Source: Diphasiastrum complanatum (Eukaryota; Streptophyta; Lycopodiopsida; Lycopodiales; Lycopodiaceae). From it: 64,000 nucleotides of DNA. The number at the start of each line of letters is the position of its first letter. Position 1 is the first letter of the stretch. The notes under the pieces were generated by a model. That model worked only from the letters and a program-made list of their open reading frames with translations. It searched no databases and was not told the DNA's origin. The stretch lies in assembly GCA_029204225.1 (NCBI GenBank), contig CM055103.1, positions 4,320,114-4,384,113 on the forward strand. The letters are read 5' to 3'. The translations under genes were made by a program, and so were the position numbers. This document shows, piece after piece, positions 32,178-45,167 of the stretch.

Positions 32178-35100
32178 TTACCGCCTCCATCTGTCAGTAG
32201 CTGACCGATCTGATCCATCCACCCTGACTTCTCGACGTGCGGGCCCATCTCGACGATCAGAGAAACGTTGTGACTCGTATCGTCCTCGAGGAGGCTGGTA
32301 CTTGTCAGGTGGTCCTTCGGCTTGACCTCGAGGAGCTTGGTACCTTTCAGGAGGTCCTTCAGCTTGACCTCGAGGAGCTTGGTACCTATCAGGAGGAGGT
32401 CCTTCGGCTTGACCTCGAGCAGGTTGGTACCGTTCAGGAGGAGGTCCATCAGGTTGGGATCGATGAGATTGAAACTTATCTGAGGGAGGGCCTTCGGGTT
32501 CTCTTTCGGTTCGACCCCAACGATCATCCCGAAGACGACTCGGAACAAAAGCAGATCTTCTCTCCTCAGTTGGAGGTGCACGGTCCTCACGCTTTGCAGT
32601 CCAACTATCAGTGTCCTTTCCAGAACCTCCCTCCTCTGTTAACTTGTTGCGGGCAAAAGAAGAAACAAAACGGCCAGGCCTTGGCTCTTCTAACCTTACA
32701 ATAACAGCTTCTCTTTCCCGCTTAGCACGCTCTTCAGCTTCAGCTTCTCGTTGTCTCTGTTTAGCTGCTATCTCATCCAACTTTGCTCTCCTTTCAGCTT
32801 CTTCCTTGCGTTTTATTTCCTCTTCTGCAAAGACAAGAAAAAGAAAGAGACAAGAAAATATAAATTCCTGACTCCATAAAGGCCAGCATAATGTTGGCAA
32901 TCCCAACAATTCATCAACAAAACAATACATTAGGTATTTATTACAAATAAGGAAAACGCAAAATATAACATGCCCTACTTCAGATCCTCATCAAAAATGA
33001 AAATGAACTGATTTTCAAGGACTTGAAAACCTCATTCTCTTGCAAACAGTCAATGTATAAAAGAATCAGCAAGCACCAGAAACTTAGAAAAAAAACTGAT
33101 AATGAGGTGAAACATTAAGGATGAAATAAAAGACTGATAACAATGAAACAAATAAAGGACTTCAAAAAAAAATACGGCGTCTAGGATAGCACCCAAGCAT
33201 TACAAAGTACATTCTGTAACTTTATGAAGCCCCAGACTTGCACCATCAACTCCATCCATCATGGACTACAATATCCCCCCTACTCACAGAAAGACTCATC
33301 CACATTATATATTTGTACATAGACCTATTTGCTGAGTTTCTATCATTTCACCCAAGGTGAAAGACTGATAAAGGCTAAAACTGAAGAGCAAAGTGAATCA
33401 ATGAAGCCCCTGCTTCCTCACTGAAACATTAGTAAAATTGCATTTATTTTGCTTGAGCTTGTCAAAGCTAAACTACACCTAAAAATATAGCTGGAAGGCA
33501 AAGTGCACCATAAACATAGAAAAAATTAGCACAAACCAGGTGGTGGTACCTACCCTCTCGTTTTCGAGCCTCTTCTTCTTCCTTAATCTTAAGCAAGCGA
33601 GCTTCTTCTAAGGAACGATAATATTCCATCTTTCTCCTCCTCTCTCGTTCCTGGCTCCTTAACAGTCTCAATTCAGCAATCCTTTCCTCACGCTCCCGCT
33701 TCAATCGTTCAAACTCGCCCTGGCGCCGACTGACAACTTGTGCTTGAAACACAAACTGAAAAAATAAAAAACAGCATATTCAAAAAGCAATGTCCCACGT
33801 CCAGCAATCTTCAGCAATAGTTGCATAGTAGGACTGAAATGCCCACCTTGTCCTCAAGCATCTTTTGTAAGCGCTTCTTCTCAATCAAGTCAGTAGAATG
33901 CTGCAACCTGCCTTGTTCGGTTTCTTGCTGCACATAAACAGAAAGAGCCTGCGTCACAAACATATCATCTAATGGCTGAAAATTGTGAAGTAACATAAAG
34001 ATAAATTTTTATCAGCCCTGATTCTTCTATGAAGAAGCACATTAACACTGATTTTGTAAGACACACTGTTTATTAGAATTTTAACATCCAACAGAAAGAT
34101 TTTTGCTAAGAAACCTGGAGCTGTTGTTCGTAAAAGATTTCATCATCTTCCAGTCGCTTATAATAGGCTGCCTCAATCAAAGGCCGTTCTTCTTCACGTT
34201 TTGCACGCTCCAAGTGGTCCAAGGTCTTTGCAAGCTTCTGAAGCTTGCGTTCCATTTCTTGTCGTTCTTTGATCTGCTCATTAAGAGCTTCTTCCATCAA
34301 ACTCTGCTTTGTCACTTTGGTTAACTCCTGCAAGACACAACCAGAGCATTAGACCATCGACTGTCCTGGTGCCTTAGAATTCCCTATAGATTACCGAGAT
34401 TATCCAAGTAGGTGTCAGCTTGTTACCCCATCTGCTGCTGTCACCGCCGCTTTCTTTCCCTTCTTTCCTTTTCGTTTTTCCGACTCTGCAAGTAACATTC
34501 TGGCCTCTTCCATCTCCTTTTCCTCTATCTCTTTCCTGATTCTAGCCTCCTCCCGCCTTGCGGACTCATTTGCAAGTCTTTTAGCCTCCGCCTCTTCGGT
34601 CAGTCGTTGCTGCTTTAGTCTCTTGGTCTCTTCTTCCCGTTCCTTCAGCCCAGAAAAGCAGAAATAAGAACTCAAGGTGATCCCTTGATACAAACCATAA
34701 AAAATTATCATATACCAAAATAGTGAGCCCCCAATTTTATCACAAACAAAGTGCATTCACAATAACCATGAAACAAGTTCATCTAAAACTGGTCTGCTAA
34801 TACTTCTTTCAAAAACAAAGCCATATCAACAAAATTTGACCAGTTGGAGGTGGCTTTTAAGCCAAATGAGCATTGAAGCAAACATTAAATTTCATCCATC
34901 TAAAAGCAACCAGAAAGACACTCTATACAGCCATACCATTTCAAGCATCTGCCTTTCCTGCTCTTCCTTCCTTCTTTCAATCAACACTTTTCGAGCTAGA
35001 AGCTTTTTGTGCTCTTTCTCCACAAGCACCAATAACTCGGAAAATGGCTGGCTTTGCCTCAGTGCCCTCGCCAAAGCATGGGGCTGAAATAGGCTTATAG

Positions 35101-38100
35101 CCTTATTCAAACGCCTTGCAAGAATTGACAAGTGGTTCTTGATCTTATCAGATTCCAAATCCTGCTGACATAATCAGTAAAGCTTTCAGCAAAAATTAGG
35201 CCAGAGTTCAATCTGTGAAACTAAGCTACCTCAAATAAACCAAGGACCCACTTCCAAAACCGACAATCCTAACTACGTCATTGAAGCAATCATCAGTCAA
35301 GGGAATGAGTAAATTTGAATTGATTCAATTTTCTTTTACAAGTCAAATCGTCCTATTGCACCCCTTTCTTTTAAAAGCATAAATGTGGGAAAAGAGTTTC
35401 AATTTAAAGAATGATTCACATCGATTTGATTCGAATTGGTTCCAAAGGCTTCACATTGCAAATCATTGTGACAGTGTGACAGTCGTACTAGCAAAAACTA
35501 CTCTTGAGCAAGCTATACATTGACGGAAGTGAAAGACAATGCAGAGGCTATACTACTGTAGCAAATAAAGCATGACAAAACTGAATTCTTAAAAAAATCT
35601 GATGGTTAAGATTGTTAAAGCTTCCTTATGCACTAGGCTGCTAACTGGGCTATGTCAGCACCTGAGGACCTAAACCAGAAGAGACCATGTAAGAGGAACT
35701 CACCTGACTGCCGAAGTGAACAGTTCCCTTCAGATGGTCAATCTTTACTTGCACAAAATTATATTTCACAGCATCCACTGCAATCTTCTCCAAAAATGAG
35801 AAATCAAAAAAAGGAATCATCTTTGTCAAGTTTCCTATTTTCATGATCTGGTAGACCTGTGAGACCTGTACAAAAAAATAATAAATTTCAAAAAGTTTGT
35901 CATGGACAGCATCCTGATTCCTGAATCAAACAGCCACAATAATCACAATAATCAAAATTTAAGTACAAATTAGCCAAGCAAAATCGACATGACAATTCAT
36001 TCATGGGAATAGAGTAACAAGAGAATAGCAAGATTGTATAATAGAAAACCTTAATGAGTGACAACCTGAGAGATAAAATTTTGTTCGAGTCTAACAACCA
36101 CCAGTGGAACAAGCAACAAAAACAAAGAAGAAAGTAATAACCTTAAGAACTCCCCACCCAAGTCATTGATGCTTCATACTTTTGCTATCATCAATTAACC
36201 CTATAAACATTTGCAGCTTAACAGGCTCTCTTCTCTTGCACCCAAAAAGGGAAAACCAATACACCATCTGCCTGGATCCCAATCCTCTCTCCCATTGCTC
36301 CTCCTAAACTCCCCTCTCACTCTCGGAGGATCTCTTCAAAAATCTCAAATTCCCCTCAGGCCAACTTTCCCTTGCAAGCTCCTCCATATCAATCCTCCAA
36401 CCTGATCCCCAGCTGTGATCTTGTCCATCCTCCTCCCTGAGACATTCCTTCAATCCTGCCTGCCACCACTTTGCCCATCCCACTCTCTCCTTGTCCCCTT
36501 GTGATCTCTCCTATCACTCTCTGCTGTATTCTGTTCCATAGCCCGTTCATCCCTCTCTTTAGAACTTTCCAAAAAGGAACACCTAAAGAGAATTCTGTTA
36601 TAAATGCTTTGGGGTAAGAAATTCAGAAAATACACCTTAGTAGACTGTTAATTAGAAGATGTTTGATATCTGAAAATTCTTTCATATGTTTTTTTCTGAA
36701 TTTATTCAGAAACACCCTGAAGACGCTGCACGTAGCTGGGAAAACCTAACAATGTGCCTGTTAGGAAAAACATGGCTGGGAAACCCAAAGAATGTGCCTG
36801 TTAGGAAAAACATGGCTGGGAAACCCAAAGAATGCGCCTGTTAGGAAAAACATAGCTACCTCTTGGGAAACCCAAAGAATGCGCTGTTAGGAAAAACAGG
36901 CTGGGAAACCCAAAGAATGCGCCTGTTAGGAAAAACATAGCTACCTCTTGGGAAAAAAATGATGGCTTGAAGACCATGAAAAATGATTTGTATCTGTAGC
37001 TTGAAAACCTTTAAAAATTGTCTTGTAAAAGGACCTGTATCACGGGCCAACAAAGCCCTGGAGATAATTTGAATTCTGTACATACAAAATGATATGTTCT
37101 GAACCAAAGGGTATGGAATCTATGCAAGGATGCATTTCACATGCTTTATAGGCATTCCCAAAACCAATATAATAATCATAAAGTCCACAAAGTCCAACAA
37201 CAAAGCATTATAAGGCCAAAACCTCCATCATACGAGATAACATATAATACAGTTACTCACAAGTCACAAGCCAAAATGCTCACTTAAGGCAGAAGATTAG
37301 ATTATGCAAAAAATGTATCAGGATAAAAAAACGAAATATTATGCTTTAAAAATATGGTGACCAGAACTGTTTTTGGAAATAAATTACAACTATGTGACAC
37401 GGTAGGGATTCTAAAAAGTACTTAACTCCCTTTTTCCTCGAGAGAGATATGAATAGTACCTGCTGTAGAACTCTTAGAGTTGTTAGTTTCTCTATAGCAG
37501 GTACATATTGCTCCAGTTGAACTTCAGGAACAGGAGAGGCTGAAGAAAGCTTGTCACTTAGCTTAGAAAGCCTCAACAGCAACGGTTGGGCTTTTGAAGC
37601 AAGATCTAGTGGATGAAATTCGTGCTCTAGGAGGTTGTACAGATCCTTCACCTCTTGAGGGACATAAGTCATTACCGATTTCGCAGCCTGCAGAATAACA
37701 GATCAAATAAAGATAAGTATTTCGAAAAATTTGCAACCTTGAAGCAAATGCAACCAAGAACAATTTCCCATGAGAAAGATGTAAACACAAAAAACAACTC
37801 TGTAATAAGAAAGGTTTCCCTTAATTGGACTGATTCTTTTTAAAAAGATAATACTCACAATCTCCGAGAGTAGCGCTGATCTTGATAGCTGAAACACTCA
37901 AATCAAAAAATACAAGATGTCAGATAACAATATCAACTTGATCACAGAATGCTAAAAGTTTCCACACTACTCATTGCACATATGTACGTGCATTTCAAAA
38001 AGAGGAACCAGAAAATCAAGATTAAGAAGATTCAATTTAGACAATGTTATAAATCTGCAAGCATAACGAACCACTTCTCTGGTATCCTTTTTTGGGTCCA

Positions 38101-41100
38101 AAGTGAAACCTAGCAAATTTGCCATTCGCACATTCCTGTCCTTTTCCATTTCGAGCTCAAAGTGATGGGCTCCATACTTTCGATCATAAGGTATGATGGA
38201 CAGAGTTGCCAATAAGACTGATGAAGCCATTAATTGCAGGTCCTTCTGAGTCAAATTTTTGTTATAACTTTTCTGCAGGTTAAAAAGCTTGTACCAAGCA
38301 TATGCATGGTAGAGATGACTGTCAGATATCCAGAATATCTTTGTCATTTTTGCATAATAGATGGCCATCATTTGAGGTTTAGGTGACTTCTTGACCATGC
38401 ACATGAGCCCATGAATATCCTCTATAGAACGAAAAGCCTCCTGCACGGTGTAAGAAGCCAAACAATTACTCATGTATCAATACTGTACTACAGCTGTTCG
38501 TAATTTTCAAGAAAAAAAATTGCAATGTTTCTGAGTGCATTGATTATATGCTTTTTATGATGCAGTCAGTCATACCTGCCACAACTCAAGCTCAGTTGCG
38601 ACCTTCAACTGCTCGAACCTTGTATCAAGGTAAAGCTGCAAACTTTCAGGGAGAGATAAATCAGGTCGGTCCCTCTGATCCCTGTACTTGTTCAGATTTG
38701 CGAGATGGTTACGAAGAATCTCACATAAACGGCGAAACTCTGTCGTTCGCTTGTACTGCAAGCAAAACTGAAAGGCTCGATGTGCAGTCATCTGCAGTTG
38801 ACATCATACTCAGTACACCATAAAGGTAGTTGCTACTCCACCACATCACAATGAACATTGAATAAGAAACCAACAGGCTGATTAGGATTGCACAGGTTAT
38901 AGAAAAGCATATCCAGACGACTCATTAATACAATTAGATTGCCAATTAACAAATACCAAAATTTGAATGATCTGAAAAGAAGCTATTATCTGAAAACGAC
39001 ACACTTACTGCATATAGGGCCTCGAGTTTTGAGTTGTTGCGGAGAATCTCCAAAACCGTCCGATATGTTTCCCATAAGAATTTAAACCAAGGTGTCACAA
39101 GCTCACGATCAGAGCGATCCTTCCCTTTTTCACCGCTAACATAACTCAGCATAAGGTCTTCGGGCCTCTTCTCTGCTTCCAAATCTTCCACATCCAGTGT
39201 TACTTCTGCTGCCTGAGCTTGAGCTTTTTCTGCTCGCTCACTGGAAAGCTGCAAAAAATATTTGATAACTTCCTCCAGGGAGCTCACGTTGACTTGTTGA
39301 CAGACAATTCTGTACTGAATAAGCCCGTCTTTTGCAAATCTTCCTTTTCTCATGTCCACACAGAGCTCAACGTATTTGAACATAATGCGTTCAAGGGTCT
39401 TCTGCCACGCCCTATAACGCTTTGATGTAATCAGGTCATGGAGAGCCTGCAAAGCAGCCTGCTTTTGGCCAACATTCATCAACTCTGCAACCATCACACA
39501 TAAAAAGCAAAAAATCGCTTAGAAAAATTTGGCCTTATAAGCTGAAGTCCATCAGCCAAAAAGGCCCTAGGAATCCCAAAAATTAGGATCAAGTAGTTGC
39601 AAACTCTGTTTCCACTTATATCTTTTTATGCAAAAATTATTAAAAAAATCATTCACAGGAAGTTCTTTATGCCTAGACGCACACAAGGCCAGCTCTCCAC
39701 GCTCCCGAGCTGCCAAGGGCGTCAGGCTCTGCCCTCGGGCAAACGCCTGTGGACTTGAAAAGCCCTCAGTTCAAGCCCACAGAATGCAACTTTTGTCTTT
39801 ACCTTACAATTAACCTAATCCACAACCAACTTAATGATTTATCGGCACTTCTACAAGATGAATGCTCCAAAAATAACATATCAAACTAAAGCACTTCCTT
39901 CAAGCAGTTAAAGCTTTACATAGGCAAAGTGATGCCGCTTAAAGGTACGATATATTTGATGTCCGCCCACTTGGATATCAATCACTTGTTCAGAACCGCC
40001 ATTTGAGAATCTTTCAATGGTTAGTGATAAAGTCGTGGCAAATTTGGTGGGAAAATCCAACCGTGGAGGATCTCTACCCATTAAGTGACGGAACAAAGCA
40101 ATGGTATTAAACGGTACAATATATTTTACACATGCCCCACCTGGATGTCGACCGCACATTCAGAACTGTTGCTTGAAAATCTTTCAATGGTTAGTGATGA
40201 ATTATGGTAAAATCTGAATGTTTGGGGAAAAATCCAGTGGTGGGCAGCGATTTTAAAGCTCCATCCTCTCACCCCCATTATATAATAATGGATAAATGTA
40301 TCTGTTATAGTATAACGTTTGCTGAACTTAAAAAAGCTCGGGCATAATTCTCTTCATATTGTTGAAGACTTTATTCTGAAAAACTCAGGCAATTTAAGAG
40401 CAGGGCATTGCCTCTGTAAAGCCAAAGGCATCACGGGAGTAATGAATAACTGCCCCCTTTTTCGTTCTTAATTTTATTCTTCACGAGACTGCCTCTTTTT
40501 TTACGCTGGGCTTAGATTTTACCCTATACAGAGTGAAACGGAACAGTTATTAGATGGATCAAAGCGTAAGAAGGGAGGCTCGGGGGAAGAGAGGCCAGTC
40601 TAAGGGCCTTTTGCCCGGTGAGGCCAATCGGTACCACCCTGGACCGAGAAGCCTCAGGGGGGTGAAAAACCTTTCCAGGCGCTTCCTGCCCAATATAACA
40701 GTTCCGTAGTTTCTCTCATGACAATTCGGAAAAAGCTTTATGGCCGAATTGGAGAAATTGACTGATCCAAACAAGAGGTTGATCCAAACAAATCCCCAAT
40801 ATTGCCCTTGTTGATCCAAACAAATCCCCAACATTGCCCTTGTTAATTCAAACAAATCCCAAAAATTTGCCTTTGGTGAGGTGGCCACAAAACACACAAA
40901 CAAACCAAGGACATGATATTACGGATTCGAAAGACCACTCTTACAGCAAAGGCCTCCCATTGACACCCACCTGACCTAATCCAAAATAAAAACACAAAAT
41001 CCAAAATCTAAGGAGAAAAACAGACTGAAAGAAAGACATAGAGATCCTAGGTACCTTCCGCCCTCTTCAGAGCATTCTCGGGCTTCGCAAAGGTCGCCAT
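32178..41100 (-). CDS. TIF3A1: Eukaryotic translation initiation factor 3 subunit a, 13 coding exons
   Basis: Largest eIF3 subunit and scaffold, acting on the 40S ribosome in the cytoplasm. Exons (minus strand): 41100-41055, 39484-39009, 38791-38576, 38440-38072, 37888-37859, 37687-37460, 35865-35704, 35161-34937, 34642-34427, 34327-34115, 33927-33847, 33755-33554, 32824-32178 (stop TAA). Every junction is GT-AG and all phases agree, giving 1036 residues; relatives are about 960-990. Start [15 protein letters not shown] is the plant N-terminus. Residues 1-250 hold the HEAT-like part ([40 protein letters not shown]). The PCI domain lies at about 310-510 ([49 protein letters not shown] cut here to its core). 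A long charged coiled coil spans about 560-860. The C-terminus has a 14-15 residue proline-rich repeat and ends RWRR. For exon 11 I chose the acceptor at 33928, which matches the family; an earlier one would add residues. Symbol is the Arabidopsis name. Confidence 0.93.
32279..32505 (-). repeat. Coding tandem repeat in the eIF3a tail
   Basis: Five consecutive 14-15 residue units of the form [88 protein letters not shown]. At DNA level the unit is 42-45 bases and the last three are nearly identical, which indicates recent expansion. Animal eIF3a carries different repeats in an equivalent C-terminal position. Confidence 0.9.
36736..36952. repeat. Tandem repeat in eIF3a intron 6
   Basis: About five copies of a unit of roughly 40 bases (GGCTGGGAAACCCAAAGAAT, then GCGCCTGTTAGGAAAAACAT). 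Two of the copies carry an extra AGCTACCTCTT. The intron (37459-35866) is one of the two longest in the gene. Confidence 0.9.
39939..40260. repeat. Tandem duplication of about 168 bp in eIF3a intron 1
   Basis: Sequence from TTAAAGGTACGATATATTTG at 39939 recurs from TTAAACGGTACAATATATTT at 40107, and the shared core AATCTTTCAATGGTTAGTGAT is identical. The copies have diverged noticeably. It lies in the 1.57 kb first intron (41054-39485). Confidence 0.8.
40759..40873. repeat. Short tandem repeat in eIF3a intron 1
   Basis: Three full and one partial copy of a unit of about 32 bases, GTTGATCCAAACAAATCCCC followed by AATATTGCCCTT. The third copy is more diverged. Confidence 0.85.
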
Positions 41101-41268
41101 GGTAGCTTCGATGGGGTAGCTTCCAACGAACTTGTTTTTGCACGGTTTGAACAGCAAATAGGCTCCGCAGACACATACAAATCGAATGATCCCACGTCCA
41201 CCTCCACCTGCTCACAGACCTTACCTAGCTCGCCAGCGGCAATCGATCTGAAGCAGCAGCGCGCTCGC

Positions 41269-41309
<41 letters not shown>

Positions 41310-41400
41310 AGATCGCAAAAGCAAAAGGAAGAGGAAGAAGAGAAGAACATCCTCGGAAGAAAACAAAGGAAGAAAGAATAAGGGTTTCTTGGATGCACGC
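41101..41400 (-). promoter_or_regulatory. eIF3a 5' leader and promoter-proximal region with GA tract
   Basis: Immediately upstream of the eIF3a ATG. It contains a (CT)n tract at 41273-41306 on the plus strand, read as (GA)n on the gene's strand, a common feature of plant housekeeping leaders and core promoters. The local sequence is GC-richer than the flanks. No TATA box is convincing. A possible leader intron donor (CTAG|GTAAGG) near 41225 could not be paired with a clear acceptor. Confidence 0.55.
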
Positions 41401-42492
41401 TCCGTTGGACGCGCAGTTTCTGAATGAGCCACGCGATTAAGATCGATTGATGCTTTATTCCTCTTTACATGGGCCTTAATGGTGCTTTAGATGGGGCATT
41501 ATGGTGCATTATAGTTTATGCTAGATCACTTGGATTTTTGCCATGTGGCATATTTTGTCGCTAGGACACTTTTCAATTATTGATCATAGAACTCGTCAAG
41601 AAAAGACATGCAAGGTTTTGTACATCGCTTACGTTCTTGCAACAAAGCTAAAAAATGTATGTTGAGGCTAAGATTGATGGACGCCCATTTTGCATAGTCG
41701 AAAGCCTCATCAAAAATTTATGACCATTTTACTTGTGGAAAGCGCATTAGAAAACTTTTCCAAATGTAAAGGATGCCCTATAAGTTGATTATTTTGTATT
41801 ATGGAAGGTGTCGGGCATAGGACATTCTGCTCGGTAAGGAAATCTGTAATTTTTAGACGAGGCCCAAAAGGGCTGAGCCTAAAATTTGGCACCTTTGGCT
41901 TTTTTCACATGTATTTTATGAAACGTAATGACTGGCCACTCTAAAGATGCCACATGGTAGTTGTAAAGTGGAGCCTGAGGCGATGGTTGGAAAACGGAAC
42001 CTGAGAGGAAAACGTAGCAAAGGCATTTCGAAAAAAAGGCATGAATAGTTTGCTTTTTAAGATGCTCAAAAACCAGGCATAATAAGCAAAAAGTATCCAT
42101 TTAAGAGAATGCAATCCAATTCTCTAGTATGCATGATAAAGTATTCACTATGAGTGTGGAGAATTGAAGGCAAGGAAATCTCTTAAGAAAGTTCATAGCC
42201 CTTGCTATCTTCTACAGTGGAGACTAGGAGGAATCTCACTTGCCCTTGCCCATCTTATGACTCAATAGCTTCTTTAGGATTTAGCATCGATAATAATTAT
42301 TAGCCTCCACACTATCAATGGGTGGCTAGATTATTGTTGGCAGTTGAATCATTAGTACTCATATTATTAATCTAACCTCCAACTTTCATCCAAATTTTAT
42401 ATTGCCTTTCGGTACTTATCATCTTGAACTATTTCATTGTCAACAAATTTGTGTTTATGTTTTTAATTAGCTCACAAAAAAGAGTTAATATT
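41401..42492. other. Intergenic region upstream of eIF3a
   Basis: AT-rich sequence without recognisable coding or repeat structure. The promoter of eIF3a would extend into its left part. Confidence 0.5.
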
Positions 42493-42959
42493 GTTGGATT
42501 ATTCTAGTGGGAGTGATTCATTCGAATAATCGATCTTTAATCTACATGCATTTCATTATCCAGTTCTGCAGTTTTATTCGTGTTTCTACACAGTCTGCAG
42601 AAATACTTGGGAATCGCTCAGCATGTGGCTCCGACATGTCGGACAACCTCCGACATATCAGATGACTCCGACGAAAGTCGAAGAAGTCGAACATGTCGAA
42701 GGATGACAGTTATTCTTCTGCTTGATGTAAAGCTAAAGACTTGCTCTAACTACTTTGTAAGTAAATTTTCGGAAAGTCCTAACTGGATGGATGACAGCGC
42801 ATTACGGCTAACTACCAATTGCTAAGTATAAGTAGGTTATTGTTAAAAACTTCTATAGTCTCTAGAAACTTTTTCAGAGCTCTATTATAGTATAGAGTAT
42901 TGCTATCTGATTTGTACATGCTACTTACTGAATCAATCTATCTTCGTATTGCATAAACA
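42493..42959 (+). mobile_element. Copia 4 LTR (probable)
   Basis: Starts TGTTGGATTATTCTAG and ends near GCATAAACA, about 467 bp, TG...CA. It has a cluster of CCGACATGTCGG-like palindromic words at 42638-42700. Copia gag C-terminal sequence starts within 40 bases of the right end, so the primer site, leader and N-terminal gag have been deleted or this is not the 5' LTR. Boundaries are approximate. Confidence 0.5.
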
Positions 42960-42984
42960 ACCCAATTGTTGAAATTCATTTTTT

Positions 42985-44066
42985 ACCACTTGCTTGCCTT
43001 CTACATATGAGAACTGGGTGATGATCACATCGACACACTCAGATTTGACTCTTACTAGAGTTATCACTATGTTGCTGCAAGAAGACAATCGAAGAAGTCA
43101 AGACACTTTGTCTACTTCATCCTCTCAGGCTCTATATGTCAACAAAAGCTCTAAGCGACAAAAGCAGAAAAGCTTCAAGAAGGCTGCAATGAATCGGAAG
43201 CTGACTCAAAGTCAAGTACAATCATCAAATCCACAGTCAAAGAAGAAGATGTTTTGCAGGTAATGCAAGTGCAATAACCATGAGATCAAAGATTGCCGAA
43301 TTCTCCAAGCGAAGAATGCAGCCAAGCAACCTGATCAACAAGCAAACACAGTTTCATTATCTCCCTAGGTCAAACTAGACAAAGGCGCATTCATGGTCAA
43401 AGACCAAAGCACATTTTTGGATGATTCATAGTTTCTTGATTTTGGAGCAACTCAACACATGACCAATCAACGTGAGATTTTCAACTCATACACGCCTTAC
43501 AACACAAAGAAATTTGTTCATCTTGGTGACAATAGTACTCACACTATTGAAGGTGAAGGTACTGTAAGATTGTGATTCTAGCATGATCAATTCAAACTAC
43601 TATCAAAGGTCTTATATGTTCCTAAACTCTCTACAAATCTGTTATCAGTACGTAGAATTACAGATTTAGGTCATAGGTAGAATTTGAATATGATCAATGC
43701 AAAATTATTGATAGGAGTAATAAGATCCTTGCACTCGGCAAGAGGCAGGGTTACTTATATAGATTGGCACATTGTTATTATGAGTCTAGTCAAGCCTTGA
43801 AAACCTCCGTTCTAGTCAATAAAGCATTATTATGGCATCATCGCTTAGAACACTTGAATTATGCATATGTTTTGAACATGTCTAGACAATCCATGGTTCT
43901 TGATCTCGACTATCCTTCTGGTAAGGTCGATCTCCATGTTTGTCATAGCTGCATCTTTGAAAAGCAGGCTAGGTTTCCTTTTAGATCGAACCATAGGCAT
44001 GCAGCAAAAGATATATTAGATGTTGTTCGTACAGATATATGTGGACCTATGCAAATTCCTTCATAG
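42985..44066 (+). pseudogene. Copia 4 gag end, protease and pre-integrase (degenerate)
   Basis: Gag C-terminus LPSTYENWVMIT-like (42990-43260), then a zinc knuckle with a stop inside (FCR-stop-CKCNNHEIKDC). The protease site is FLDFGATQHMT, where the Ser of DSGA is Phe. LLSVRRITDLG and the pre-integrase WHHRLEHLNY, CHSCIFEKQARFPF follow. Several stops and frameshifts. It is the same lineage as Copia 3. Confidence 0.85.
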
Positions 44067-45164
44067 CTAGATGCAAAGTATTTCATTACTTTTATTGACG
44101 AATTCTCCAGAAGAATAGTTGTTTATTTCATTAAAAAGAAATCAGAGGCTTTCATCAAATTCAGACAAATCAAAGAGCATGCTAAGAATCAAACTAAAAA
44201 ACAAATCAAAGCACTGAGGTCAGATACATCTCCACCGAATTGAAGGAGTATTGCCTTAACAACGACATTGAGCAACAATACATTGTCTTTTATTTGCCTC
44301 AATCAAATGGTCTTGCTGAGAGAAAGAATAGAACCTTAGTTGAATCAACAAAGTGCATGTTATCACATGTGACACGAAGTCCTTCTGGGTTGAAGCTGTT
44401 TCAACAACAACCTATATTCAGAACATATGTCCTACTAAAGGTCTCTCAGACAAAACACCATTCAAAGTTTGGTTAGGTACCAAACCTTCTTTATCAAATC
44501 TACGAGTTTTTGGATGTACTTCTTTTGCGCAGATACCTTGTGATCTCAGGAAGAAGCTCGACTTCCAGAGTATCAAATGTATTTTCATCAGCTACACTAC
44601 TTTAGATCAAGCCTACAAGTTGTTCAATCCCATCGAGTCAAAGATATTTACTAGTCTTGATGTCATCTTCATCGAAGATCAGTTTCAAGACCTCAAAGGA
44701 AAAGGTAGTCTCCATGTAACCGACCTGTCAGATTCTCCTGACATATTAAACTTTACAATTTCTCGGTCGACTATTTTCATTCAAGGTCTACGCTCTTCTA
44801 CTTTTGACGAACAACAAACTAATGACGAATAAGAAGATGATGATGTTGTAGTTTAGCAACTACAGTATGATGGAAATGATTAACTTCCTCTATTACCCAG
44901 AAGATTTTCAAGAGCAAGCAAACCACCTAACCGGTATATCGACAAGTCTACAGCCTACCTTGTTCATGAACCAACGTCTGTCCAAGAGGCACTCGGTCAG
45001 CCTGATTCAGATCTCTAGAAAGAAGCTATGGATAAAGAGTATTCATCTCTTATCAAGAATCAAACATCGACAATTGTCGAATTATCTGCTAGCAGAAACG
45101 TAGTTGATTGCAAATGGATTTTCAAAGTCAAGTACAATGCAGATGGAAGCATCAATAGGAGAAA
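44067..45164 (+). pseudogene. Copia 4 integrase core and RT start (degenerate, truncated)
   Basis: Contains FITFIDEFSRRIVVYF (D block), IKALRSDT (second D block, damaged), PQSNGLAERKNRTLVESTKC (E block), KTPFKVWLGTKPSLSNLRVF, and after a linker the RT start AMDKEYSSLIKNQ, DCKWIFKVKYNADGSINR. Frame changes near 44235 and 44400. Copia reading stops at about 45165, at the edge of LTR-B copy 1, and is not resumed on the far side as far as I can see. Confidence 0.87.
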
Positions 45165-45167
45165 GAC

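Noticed and set aside
33928-33990. Longer eIF3a exon 11 starting at CCATTAGATGATATG
   Set aside because: It would insert about 16 residues absent from relatives. A better acceptor with a pyrimidine tract (TTTATGTGCAG) lies just downstream and restores the family sequence.
36736-36952. CRISPR-like array of evenly spaced repeats
   Set aside because: The units are tandem without unique spacers, and the block lies in a plant intron.
39628-39813. GC-rich patch in eIF3a intron 1 as an extra exon
   Set aside because: The exon 1 to exon 2 join already restores the plant N-terminus without any missing residues, and the patch has no matching coding sequence.
40559-40903. 114-codon minus-strand ORF in eIF3a intron 1
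   Set aside because: It overlaps the 32-bp tandem repeat, matches no family I know, and lies wholly within an intron of a well-supported gene.
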